NCBI RefSeq assembly: GCF_020148005.1
Contig: NZ_JAGXFD010000001.1
Location: forward strand, 2,979,322-3,043,321
DNA length: 64,000 nucleotides
DNA from: Modicisalibacter tunisiensis
Lineage (GTDB): Bacteria > Pseudomonadota > Gammaproteobacteria > Pseudomonadales > Halomonadaceae
Direction: 5' to 3'
A program made the translations under genes and the position numbers. The notes under the pieces were generated by a model, which worked only from the letters and a program-made list of their open reading frames with translations, was not told where the DNA came from and did not search any database. Every line of letters begins with the position of its first letter. Position 1 is the stretch's first letter. This document shows positions 57,298-64,000 of the stretch, piece after piece.

Positions 57298-59109
57298 TCA
57301 GATCGCGAAGCCGCGTGCGAAGTCATCCTCGTCCAGTGCCATCAGCGACTCGCCGCCGGCGCGAATCATCGCCGCATGCGCGCGAGTCCGCGGCAGCAGG
57401 CGCTGATAGTAAAAGTCGGCGGTCGCCCGCTTGGCGCGATAGAAGGCCGCGTCCTCGGTGCCCTCCGCCAGCGCCCGCTCGGCGGTCGCCACGGCGCGCG
57501 CCCACAGGTAGGCCAGGGTGACATAGCCGGAATAGAGCAGGTAATCGACACTCGCGGCCCCGACTTCCTCGCGATCGTTCATCGCCTTCATGCCCACGGC
57601 CAGGGTCAGTTCGCCCCATTCGGCATTGAGCGTCGCCAGCGGTTCGACGAAGGGCTTCAGCACCTCGTTGTCGGCATTCGCCTGGCAGAACTTGTGAATT
57701 TCCTTGGTGAAGACCTTGAGCGTCTCGCCCTGACTCATCAGCACCTTGCGGCCCAGTAGGTCGAGCGCCTGGATGCCGGTGGTGCCCTCGTAGAGACGGG
57801 TGATGCGGGCATCGCGGACGAACTGCTCCATGCCCCACTCCTGGATGAAGCCATGACCGCCGAAGACCTGCAGGCCCTCGTTGGTGGCCTCGAAGCCCAG
57901 CTCGGTGAGAAAGGCCTTGACGATCGGCGTCAGCAGACCCAGCAGCGTTTCGGCCCGCTCGCGCTCGGCAGCGTCCGTGGCGTGGCCAGCCAGATCGACC
58001 AGTTGCCCGGTGTACATCACCAGCATGCGCCCACCCTCGGCCAGCGACTTCTGGGTGAGCAGCATGCGTCGCACGTCGGGGTGCACGATGATCGGGTCCG
58101 CCGGCTTGTCGGTAGCCTTGGCACCCGACAGGGCGCGCATCTGCAGGCGATCGCGCGCATAGGCCAGCGAGTTCTGGTAGCTCGCCTCCATCAGGCCCAG
58201 CCCCTGAATGCCCACGCCGATACGCGCCTCGTTCATCATGGTGAACATGCAGGCCAGGCCCTTGTGCGGCGGCCCGACCAGATAGCCCTTGGCGTCATCG
58301 AAGTTCATCACGCAGGTGGCGTTGCCGTGGATGCCCATCTTGTGCTCGAGCGAGCCGCAGGTGACGCCGTTGCGCTCGCCCGGGTTGCCGTCGGCATCGG
58401 GCAGGAACTTGGGCACCACGAACAGCGAGATGCCGCGGGAGCCCTCGGGGGCATCGGGCAGCTTGGCCAGTACCAGATGCACGATATTCTCGGCCAGGTC
58501 GTGCTCGCCGGCGGAGATGAAGATCTTGGTGCCGGTAATCCGGTAACCGTCGTCGCCCTCGGGAACGGCGCGGCTCTTGATCAGCCCCAGATCGGTCCCG
58601 CAGTGCGGTTCGGTCAGGCACATGGTCCCCGTCCACACGCCTTCGACCAGCTTGCTCAGGTAAGTGGCCTTCTGCGCCTCGGTGCCGTGATGGCGCAGCG
58701 CATCCGCCGCACCGTGGGACAGCCCCGGATACATGCCCCAGGCCAGGTTGCTCGAGCAGATCATCTCCGACAGGGCCAGACCCAGCGATGCCGGCAGCCC
58801 CTGGCCGCCGTGCTCGACCGCCGCGGACAGCCCCGGCCAGCCCCCCTCGACGTACCGGGCGTAGGCGTCCTTGAAGCCCCGCGGCGCCTTCACCTCGCCG
58901 CCTTCCAGCCGACAGCCTTCCTGATCCCCGCTCTGGTTCAGCGGCAACAGTACCTCGCGGGCGAAGCGTCCACCCTCCTCGAGAATCGCCGCGACGATAT
59001 CGGGCGTCGCCTCCTCGCCACCGGGCAGACGCGCATAGTGGCCGGGGTAATCGAGCACCTCGTTCATGACGAAGTGCAGGTCGCGTAGCGGGGCCTGATA
59101 ATCGGGCAT
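57298..59109 (-). CDS. Acyl-CoA dehydrogenase, long form (FadE5/DmdC-like)
   Basis: This 603-residue FAD enzyme starts MPDYQAPLRDLHFVMNEVLDY, typical of the large acyl-CoA dehydrogenases with an extra C-terminal domain (about 470-600). FAD and substrate motifs are WTGTMCLTEPHCGTDLGLIKS, ITGTKIFISAGEHDL, VFGGHGFIQEWGMEQFVRDARI and YEGTTGIQALDL with the catalytic Glu. DmdC (3-methylmercaptopropionyl-CoA dehydrogenase) is in the same group, but length and motifs alone do not separate the substrates. Two PsrA-like sites lie upstream. Confidence 0.92.
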   Translation of the reverse strand: MPDYQAPLRDLHFVMNEVLDYPGHYARLPGGEEATPDIVAAILEEGGRFAREVLLPLNQSGDQEGCRLEGGEVKAPRGFKDAYARYVEGGWPGLSAAVEHGGQGLPASLGLALSEMICSSNLAWGMYPGLSHGAADALRHHGTEAQKATYLSKLVEGVWTGTMCLTEPHCGTDLGLIKSRAVPEGDDGYRITGTKIFISAGEHDLAENIVHLVLAKLPDAPEGSRGISLFVVPKFLPDADGNPGERNGVTCGSLEHKMGIHGNATCVMNFDDAKGYLVGPPHKGLACMFTMMNEARIGVGIQGLGLMEASYQNSLAYARDRLQMRALSGAKATDKPADPIIVHPDVRRMLLTQKSLAEGGRMLVMYTGQLVDLAGHATDAAERERAETLLGLLTPIVKAFLTELGFEATNEGLQVFGGHGFIQEWGMEQFVRDARITRLYEGTTGIQALDLLGRKVLMSQGETLKVFTKEIHKFCQANADNEVLKPFVEPLATLNAEWGELTLAVGMKAMNDREEVGAASVDYLLYSGYVTLAYLWARAVATAERALAEGTEDAAFYRAKRATADFYYQRLLPRTRAHAAMIRAGGESLMALDEDDFARGFAI

Positions 59110-59157
59110 CCTGGGCTCTCCTCGAATGACTGGGTAACGACCGTACAGTGGCCGCAC

Positions 59158-59175
59158 TAAAACAGTCGTTTGAAA
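59158..59175 (-). promoter_or_regulatory. PsrA-like site 1 upstream of the acyl-CoA dehydrogenase gene
   Basis: On the minus strand it reads TTTCAAACGACTGTTTTA, fitting CAAAC-N4-GTTT. It lies 49 bp before the start codon. Confidence 0.6.
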
Positions 59176-59196
59176 CTAGAGTTGCATCTGCACAAA

Positions 59197-59214
59197 GTCA
59201 AGCGTTCGTTTCAA
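59197..59214 (-). promoter_or_regulatory. PsrA-like site 2 upstream of the acyl-CoA dehydrogenase gene
   Basis: On the minus strand it reads TTGAAACGAACGCTTGAC, fitting GAAAC-N4-GCTTG. It lies 22 bp beyond site 1, about two helical turns, as expected for paired dimers. It also sits just downstream of the SDR stop codon. Confidence 0.5.
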
Positions 59215-59252
59215 TTTCGGGAAGCCTCGTTTCCGCAAGCAACATGACGGAA

Positions 59253-60014
59253 TCAGCTCATGCGGATGCCGCCGTCGAGCCGAATCGTCTCGCCGTTGAG
59301 CATGACGTTGGTGATGCCCTGCTCCACCAGCGCCGCATACTCCGCGGCGCGCCCCAGCCGTTTGGGAAACGGCACCGCCGCCGACAGCGAGGCCACCGCG
59401 TCATCGGGGATGCCCTGCATCATCGGCGTCTCGAACACGCCCGGGGCGATGCTCAGCACGCGCACGCCGTAGCGCGACAGCTCGCGTGCCAGCGGCAGGG
59501 TCATCCCCGCCACGCCGGCCTTGGAGGCACTGTAGGCCGCCTGCCCCACCTGACCGTCGAAGGCGGCGATCGACGCCGTGGTGATCACCACGCCACGCTC
59601 GCCGTCCTCGCCCTCGGGCGCGTTGCGGGCCATGGCCGCCGCCGCCAGCCGCACGACGTTGAAGGTGCCGGTCAGGTTGATCGCCACCGTGCGCGCGAAG
59701 TCATCCAGCGAGCCCGGATTGCCGTCCCGGTCGAGCAGCTTGGCGACGCTGACCACCCCCGCACAGTGCACGAGCCCGTGCAGACCGCCCCGGGCCACGG
59801 CCCGGTCCACCGCCGCCTGCATGGCCGCCGCATCGAGGATGTCACCGCACACCGCCTCGGCACGCGCGCCGAGCGAGGCCGCCCGATCGTTCACCGCCTC
59901 GCTGCGGTCGCTCATCACCACCCGGGCGCCACCCGCCACCAGCCGTTCGGCGGTGGCCGCGCCCAGCCCGGACGCCGCACCGGTCACCAGGAACTGCCGG
60001 TCACGTATCTGCAT
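59253..60014 (-). CDS. Short-chain dehydrogenase, 3-hydroxyacyl-CoA dehydrogenase type II-like
   Basis: The protein has 253 residues. The Rossmann start FLVTGAASGLGAATAERL is followed by the catalytic S/Y/K set (ITTASIAAFDGQVGQAAYSASKAG) and the tail IAPGVFETPMMQGIPD with ITNVMLNGETIRLDGGIRM. The pattern is that of HSD17B10-type enzymes that oxidise 3-hydroxy(-2-methyl)acyl-CoA with NAD+. It lies between the TetR gene and the acyl-CoA dehydrogenase on the same strand and probably shares their pathway. Confidence 0.88.
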   Translation of the reverse strand: MQIRDRQFLVTGAASGLGAATAERLVAGGARVVMSDRSEAVNDRAASLGARAEAVCGDILDAAAMQAAVDRAVARGGLHGLVHCAGVVSVAKLLDRDGNPGSLDDFARTVAINLTGTFNVVRLAAAAMARNAPEGEDGERGVVITTASIAAFDGQVGQAAYSASKAGVAGMTLPLARELSRYGVRVLSIAPGVFETPMMQGIPDDAVASLSAAVPFPKRLGRAAEYAALVEQGITNVMLNGETIRLDGGIRMS

Positions 60015-60082
60015 CGCCGCTCTCCCCTGTGGCCCTGAACCTGTCGCCCTGAGAATGAAGCTAGCCCGGGATGGCCCGCCCG

Positions 60083-60670
60083 TCACTCGCGCGTGATCAT
60101 GGCCACCAGCGCCCGCGCCAGATCTTCCGAGGTGCGCCCTCCCTCGCCGACCGTGTCCGAGGGGTTGTACCAGCGTACCGTCCAGTTGAGTGCCCCCAGC
60201 ACGAAACGGCGCACCAGAAAGGCATCCCCCGTGACGATCCCGGCGGCGATCGCCTCGTCGATCACCTGCTCCCAGAGCCGTTCGTAGGCATCACGCAGCG
60301 GTACCAGCCGCTCCCGCGAGGCCGCATCGAGACGCCGCCACTCGTAGAGGGCGGCCACATGCGCGTTGCGATCGCTGAGCAGGGTTTCCAGGTGGGCGCG
60401 GGCCATGGCATGCAGGCGTGCCCGCGGCCGGGGGTCGGCCTCCGCCAGTTCCCGCCGGGCGATGGCCAGAGCCCGTTGCGTGCCTTCCTCGATCACCGCA
60501 CAGAGGATCTCCTGCTTGTCACGGAAGTGATGGAACAGGCTGCCGGACTTGATGCCCATCGCCTGGGCCAGCATGCGCACCGTGGTGCGATCGAAGCCCG
60601 TCTCGACGAAAAGACGAGCCGCGATGCCGACCAGCTCCTTGCGGCGCGGCGAGGCGTTTTCTAGAGTCAT
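60083..60670 (-). CDS. TetR/AcrR-family regulator
   Basis: The protein has 195 residues. The helix-turn-helix RKELVGIAARLFVETGFDRTTVRMLAQAMGIKSGSLFHHFRDKQEIL is followed by a ligand domain with YEWRRLDAASRERLVPLRDAYERLWEQVI and ALNWTVRWYNPSDT, as in KstR2/acyl-CoA-responsive regulators. The start at MTLENAS excludes a 20-codon open leader. It is divergent from the thiolase and upstream of the SDR, so it likely represses this acyl-CoA module. A TGAACGAGCGCTTG motif just upstream (60674-60687) is a candidate self-operator. Confidence 0.88.
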   Translation of the reverse strand: MTLENASPRRKELVGIAARLFVETGFDRTTVRMLAQAMGIKSGSLFHHFRDKQEILCAVIEEGTQRALAIARRELAEADPRPRARLHAMARAHLETLLSDRNAHVAALYEWRRLDAASRERLVPLRDAYERLWEQVIDEAIAAGIVTGDAFLVRRFVLGALNWTVRWYNPSDTVGEGGRTSEDLARALVAMITRE

Positions 60671-60777
60671 TCCTGAACGAGCGCTTGCTTGGTTTCGTCC
60701 GAGCAAACCACAGGGGCCGAAGCGGGTCAACGCGCGGCACCCTGCCCCAACCCGCCGCCCAGCCTCGGAGACCGCCC

Positions 60778-61965
60778 ATGAACGCCGCAGACGAGATCGT
60801 CATCCTCTCGGGAGCCAGAACCCCCATGGGCAGCCTGCTGGGGAGCCTGTCAAGCATCAGTGCCCCGGAACTGGGCGCCGTCGCCGTGCGCGGTGCCATC
60901 GAGCGCGCCGGGGTCGAGCCCGGCGAGATCGACGAGGGCCTGATGGGCTGCGTGCTGCCTGCCGGGCTCGGCCAGGGGCCGGCGCGTCAGGCCCTGCGCC
61001 GCGCGGGCGTGCCCGACGCCTGCGGGGCGACCACCGTCAACAAGCTGTGCGGCTCGGGCATGAAGGCGGCCATGCTGGCCCACGACCTCCTGCGCGCCGG
61101 CAGCGGCTCGCTGGTGGTCGCCGGGGGCATGGAGTCGATGTCCAACGCCCCGCACCTGCTGCCCGGCGCCCGCGCCGGCTACCGGCTGGGCCACGGTGCG
61201 CTCAAGGATCACCTGTTCCTCGACGGCCTGGAGGATGCCGAGAGCGGCCGGCTGATGGGCGCCTTCGCCCAGCAGGTGGCCGATGACCGCGGCTACTCCC
61301 GCGAGCGCATGGACGACTTCGCCATCGCTTCCCTGGAGCGCGCCATGGCCGCCGACCGGCATGGCGAACTCGCCGACGAGATCGTGCCGGTGAGCGTGAC
61401 CTCCCGGCAGGGAACGAGCCGGGTCGAGCAGGACGAGCAGCCCTTCAGTGCCAAGCTGGAGCGCATTCGTTCCTTGCGACCGGCCTTCGGCGAACACGGG
61501 ACCATCACCGCCGCCAATGCCAGCTCCATCTCGGACGGTGCCTCGGCACTGCTGCTCGCCCGTCGCGATGCCGCCGAGGCGCGCGGCCTGACACCCCAGG
61601 CGCGGATACTCGGCCACGCCACGCATTCCCGCCACCCGAGCGAGTTTACCCTGGCGCCCGTCGGCGCCGTCGGCAAGCTGCTCGAGCGACTCGACTGGCA
61701 CGTCGACGACGTCGACCTCTTCGAAATCAACGAGGCCTTCGCGGTGGTGACGCTGATCGCCATGGACGAACTGAACCTGCCCCACGAGCGAGTCAATGTG
61801 TTCGGCGGTGCCTGCGCCCAGGGCCATCCGATCGGCTCGAGCGGCTCGCGGATCCTCGTCACGCTGCTCAACGCCCTGCGCCGGCGCGGCGGCCGGCGGG
61901 GCATCGCCAGCCTGTGCATCGGCGGCGGCGAGGCCACCGCCGTGGCCATCGAACGGCTCGACTGA
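60778..61965 (+). CDS. Acetyl-CoA acetyltransferase-type thiolase
   Basis: The protein has 395 residues. The nucleophilic Cys lies in TVNKLCGSGMKAAMLA (near 90), then GGACAQGHPIGSSGSRILVTLL (His) and SLCIGGGEATAVAIER (Cys). It resembles degradative or biosynthetic thiolases of the AtoB/PhaA class more than FadA. The ATG follows TCGGAG. It is divergent from the TetR gene. With the SDR and the acyl-CoA dehydrogenase it forms most of a beta-oxidation cycle, lacking only a hydratase. Confidence 0.92.
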   Translation: MNAADEIVILSGARTPMGSLLGSLSSISAPELGAVAVRGAIERAGVEPGEIDEGLMGCVLPAGLGQGPARQALRRAGVPDACGATTVNKLCGSGMKAAMLAHDLLRAGSGSLVVAGGMESMSNAPHLLPGARAGYRLGHGALKDHLFLDGLEDAESGRLMGAFAQQVADDRGYSRERMDDFAIASLERAMAADRHGELADEIVPVSVTSRQGTSRVEQDEQPFSAKLERIRSLRPAFGEHGTITAANASSISDGASALLLARRDAAEARGLTPQARILGHATHSRHPSEFTLAPVGAVGKLLERLDWHVDDVDLFEINEAFAVVTLIAMDELNLPHERVNVFGGACAQGHPIGSSGSRILVTLLNALRRRGGRRGIASLCIGGGEATAVAIERLD

Positions 61966-61973
61966 GCCGCCGC

Positions 61974-62300
61974 TCAGTGGCCCGGATGCGCGAACTCGAC
62001 CGGCCGGCGCAGACAGAACACCGGGATGCCGGCCGCCGCCACCGCCTCGACCAGCCGGTCGGCCATGCCGGGCTCGAGCACGAACATCACCTCCTCCGGG
62101 CGATCGGCCAGCTCGAAGAAGTGTGCCGAATGGCGATGCCCGTCCTCGCCCGCGCTCATCTCGCCGGCGCGCCGCGTCAGCCGAGTGATACCCAGCCCGT
62201 GCGCCTCGTCGATCACCGCCTCCAGCGCCGAACGGCCGTGATGACGACGCGACTCCGGCGCCATGAAGATCACCTCGAATCCCTGCTGCCAGGCTGTCAT
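61974..62300 (-). CDS. DUF190 family protein
   Basis: The protein has 108 residues. DUF190 proteins are PII-like small trimeric proteins commonly encoded beside crcB. The pattern [29 protein letters not shown] fits, but the N-terminal part is shorter than many homologues. Its start overlaps the crcB stop (62297-62300), so both are made from one fluoride-responsive transcript. A role in fluoride or ion homeostasis is inferred from context. Confidence 0.8.
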   Translation of the reverse strand: MTAWQQGFEVIFMAPESRRHHGRSALEAVIDEAHGLGITRLTRRAGEMSAGEDGHRHSAHFFELADRPEEVMFVLEPGMADRLVEAVAAAGIPVFCLRRPVEFAHPGH

Positions 62301-62692
62301 CGTATTGCCCCCGCCAGGTTGCGCATCAGTTGAAAGGTCGCCATGCCCACGGCAGTCATGGCCAGCGAACCGCCGACATGCAGCACGATGCCGGTCAGCG
62401 CCAGGCTCCAGCGCCCGCCCTGCAGGGCGGAAAGCATCTCCGCGGAAAAGGTCGAGAAGGTGGTCAGCGCGCCGAGAAAGCCGGTGACCACGAAGAGCCG
62501 CCATTCCGGCGCCAGCGGCAGCTGGCCGAACAACGCGATGGCCACGCCGATCAGCCAGGCACCGAGCCAGTTGGCCACCAGGGTGCCGGGCGGCAGCGAG
62601 GGAAACAGTGCATTGAGCCACAGGCCGAGCAGCCAGCGCAGGTTGGCCCCCAGCGCCGCGCCACTGCCGATGGCGATGATCGATAACCACAT
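62297..62692 (-). CDS. crcB: Fluoride efflux channel CrcB/Fluc
   Basis: This 131-residue protein has four transmembrane helices. It shows [10 protein letters not shown], the [14 protein letters not shown] segment with the conserved Asn, and [14 protein letters not shown] carrying the Phe box and Na+ site. It forms dimeric fluoride channels in the inner membrane. ATG 62692 is chosen because the preceding open frame covers the riboswitch leader. It is followed by a DUF190 gene. Confidence 0.94.
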   Translation of the reverse strand: MWLSIIAIGSGAALGANLRWLLGLWLNALFPSLPPGTLVANWLGAWLIGVAIALFGQLPLAPEWRLFVVTGFLGALTTFSTFSAEMLSALQGGRWSLALTGIVLHVGGSLAMTAVGMATFQLMRNLAGAIR

Positions 62693-62782
62693 GAGGAAGG
62701 ACCCTGTCCTGTTGCCGAACATAATCAAGAACGCGAGACGCACAGGATCAGAACGCACGACGCCTGCTGCGCCACCCGGGCG

Positions 62783-62866
62783 CCTCGCAGGCATCATTAA
62801 CCGTGAGTACGGTGGTTTGGCGGGCCGGAAACACCGTGCCGCCGGGAGGCATGCCATCTCCCGGGC
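62783..62866 (-). ncRNA. Fluoride riboswitch (crcB motif)
   Basis: The aptamer is readable on the minus strand about 100 nt before crcB. P1 is GGGAG (62862-62858) with CTCCC (62848-62844) around the loop ATGGCATGC. An optional GC hairpin follows. Then AAAC (62818-62815), and P3 ACCGT (62813-62809) with ACGGT (62804-62800). The pseudoknot pairs GGCAT in the P1 loop (62855-62851) with ATGCC (62794-62790). This is the layout of the known Thermotoga and Pseudomonas aptamers. The expression platform was not resolved; no clear terminator is visible. Confidence 0.85.
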
Positions 62867-62924
62867 GATAGGTTTAGCATGCCCTCCCGCGAGGGTTCAA
62901 GGCCTGCCGCGGGCAGGCTTGCGA

Positions 62925-63812
62925 TCAGCCGTAACGGCCGGTGATGTAGTCCTCGGTCTTCCTGATGTGTGGATTGGAGAACATCACCCGCGTATCGTTG
63001 TACTCGATCAGCTCGCCAAGATGGAAGAACGCTGTGTAGTCCGCAACGCGGGCGGCCTGCTGCATGTTATGCGTGACCGTGACGATGGTGAACTGCTGCT
63101 TGAGCTTGTCCATCAGGTCTTCGATGGTCGCCGTCGAGATCGGATCGAGCGCCGAAGTCGGTTCATCCATCAGGATCACGTCGGGTTGCACGGCAATCGC
63201 CCGGGCGATACACAGACGCTGCTGCTGACCGCCCGAGAGCGAGGTGCCCGGCTGGTGCAGCTTGTCCTTGACCTCGTTCCATAGCCCAGCGTCTCGCAGT
63301 GCGCGCTCGACCAGCTCGTCCTGTTCGGCCTTGCGCCCAACCAGATCATGCATGCGCGGCGCGTAGGCGATATTCTCGTAGATCGACTTTGGGAACGGGT
63401 TGGGCTTCTGAAAGACCATGCCCACCCTGCGGCGCAGGGCCACCTCGTCCATCTTTGTCTCGTTGACATCGCGGCCGTCCATCTCCACCAGCCCCTGGAT
63501 GCGCACGCTCTTGATCAGGTCATTCATGCGGTTGAGGCAACGCAGGAAGGTCGACTTGCCACAGCCCGAGGGGCCGATCAGCGCAGTGACGTTCTTCTGA
63601 TAGATGTCGATGTTGATGTTCTTCAGCGCCTGATGCTCGCCGTACCAGAGATTGAGATCGCGCACGCGAATGCTCAACTCGTGGTTAGCCTCCTTGTTGC
63701 GATTGACCGGCTCGCCCGGCTGCCCCGCCTGGGGTGCGTGAGTCCTTGTGGAATCGCCCGTTGGCACGTCGATGGCCTGCCCCTTCGCCTGGGTAGTCTG
63801 TTCGTTGAGCAT
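62925..63812 (-). CDS. pstB: Phosphate ABC transporter ATP-binding protein
   Basis: The protein has 295 residues. A variable leader of about 40 residues precedes the ATPase: [22 protein letters not shown], Walker [26 protein letters not shown], signature [14 protein letters not shown], Walker [17 protein letters not shown] and H-loop [10 protein letters not shown]. It energises phosphate uptake through PstCA. GAGGAC precedes the ATG. It follows pstA by 28 bp. No phoU lies directly downstream. Confidence 0.96.
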   Translation of the reverse strand: MLNEQTTQAKGQAIDVPTGDSTRTHAPQAGQPGEPVNRNKEANHELSIRVRDLNLWYGEHQALKNINIDIYQKNVTALIGPSGCGKSTFLRCLNRMNDLIKSVRIQGLVEMDGRDVNETKMDEVALRRRVGMVFQKPNPFPKSIYENIAYAPRMHDLVGRKAEQDELVERALRDAGLWNEVKDKLHQPGTSLSGGQQQRLCIARAIAVQPDVILMDEPTSALDPISTATIEDLMDKLKQQFTIVTVTHNMQQAARVADYTAFFHLGELIEYNDTRVMFSNPHIRKTEDYITGRYG

Positions 63813-63840
63813 GAATCGTGTCCTCGAGATAGTCGCCGGC

Positions 63841-64000
63841 TTACCAGCGACGTTCGAATTTCTTGCGCAGCAACACTGCAGTGGCATTGAGCGTGATCAG
63901 CACCGCGAGGAGGACCAGAATGCCGCCGGCGGTCTTCTCGACGAAGGCGGGGCTCGGGTCGCCCGCCCACGTGAAGACTTGCGCCGGCATCACCGTGGCG
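63841..64000 (-). CDS. pstA: Phosphate ABC transporter permease PstA, C-terminal end
   Basis: The last 52 codons end at TAA (63841-63843). They read [23 protein letters not shown], then a transmembrane helix ([21 protein letters not shown]) and a basic tail RKKFERRW, as in PstA. The N-terminal part lies beyond the window. It is in operon with pstB. Confidence 0.88.
   Translation of the reverse strand, partial: ATVMPAQVFTWAGDPSPAFVEKTAGGILVLLAVLITLNATAVLLRKKFERRW

Noticed and set aside
57298-59109. Naming the acyl-CoA dehydrogenase dmdC
   Set aside because: The group includes many fatty acyl-CoA dehydrogenases, and dmdB and dmdD are not adjacent.

Overview
The window is a piece of a high-GC gammaproteobacterial chromosome, most likely Halomonadaceae (Halomonas or a close relative). 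This rests on the gyrA-serC-pheA-tyrA::aroA-cmk-rpsA block, a SlyA, CysB, RlmM, TrmJ, EpmC, RdgC and PilBCD set of gammaproteobacterial type, and a TrkH/TrkI-like potassium transporter. The genus is an inference; no rRNA, tRNA or CRISPR array was seen. Nearly all of it is dense chromosomal coding sequence. Low-GC or mobile material is limited to the left edge (the last 32 codons of a probable transposase), the pilA gene, and several short intergenic repeats.

Layout. 1-480: transposase tail and a nested hairpin. 0.5-5.5 kb: a catabolic operon on the minus strand (Fe(II)/2-oxoglutarate dioxygenase, DddP-like M24 protein, CoA-acylating semialdehyde dehydrogenase) with a divergent LysR gene. 5.5-10.2 kb: idi, DUF488, and fadBA. 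10.2-23.3 kb: housekeeping and hypothetical genes (DUF5924/DUF2914 membrane protein, slyA, usp, uup, tatD, HPP, epmC, norM, DUF3080 lipoprotein, tusA, rlmM, trmJ). 23.4-33.2 kb: the aromatic amino acid/serine/gyrase/S1 block, all on the minus strand. 33.3-39.5 kb: thioesterase, rdgC-acyltransferase, trkH, cation diffusion facilitator, small orphan. 39.5-45.5 kb: type IV pilin divergent from pilB-pilC-pilD-coaE-yacG. 45.5-50.3 kb: methylcitrate operon (GntR regulator-prpB-prpC-prpD) with two perfect 12-bp operators. 50.3-53.6 kb: pabB and an orphan FecCD/ABC pair. 53.7-56.1 kb: cysH, cysB and trxA. 56.1-62 kb: AI-2E-family permease and a fatty-acid-type module (acyl-CoA dehydrogenase, SDR, TetR regulator, thiolase). 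62-62.9 kb: DUF190-crcB preceded by a fluoride riboswitch. 62.9-64 kb: pstB and the end of pstA.

Themes. Acyl-CoA catabolism recurs: fadBA, the 57-62 kb module and the prp genes would together take fatty or branched acids through propionyl-CoA to pyruvate and succinate. Sites of the form (G/C)AAAC-N4-G.TTG-like lie upstream of both fadBA and the acyl-CoA dehydrogenase. The most unusual coding locus is the dioxygenase/DddP-like/dehydrogenase operon. Its M24 protein has all six metal ligands of DddP-type DMSP lyases but a glycine where DddP has its proposed catalytic aspartate, so the substrate may be something new. The most unusual non-coding content is a set of intergenic repeats: a 134-189 bp element present twice in opposite orientation, a palindrome family with a shared core and locus-specific stems present twice, a 142-bp MITE-like element touching the prpD stop codon, and a REP-like palindrome.
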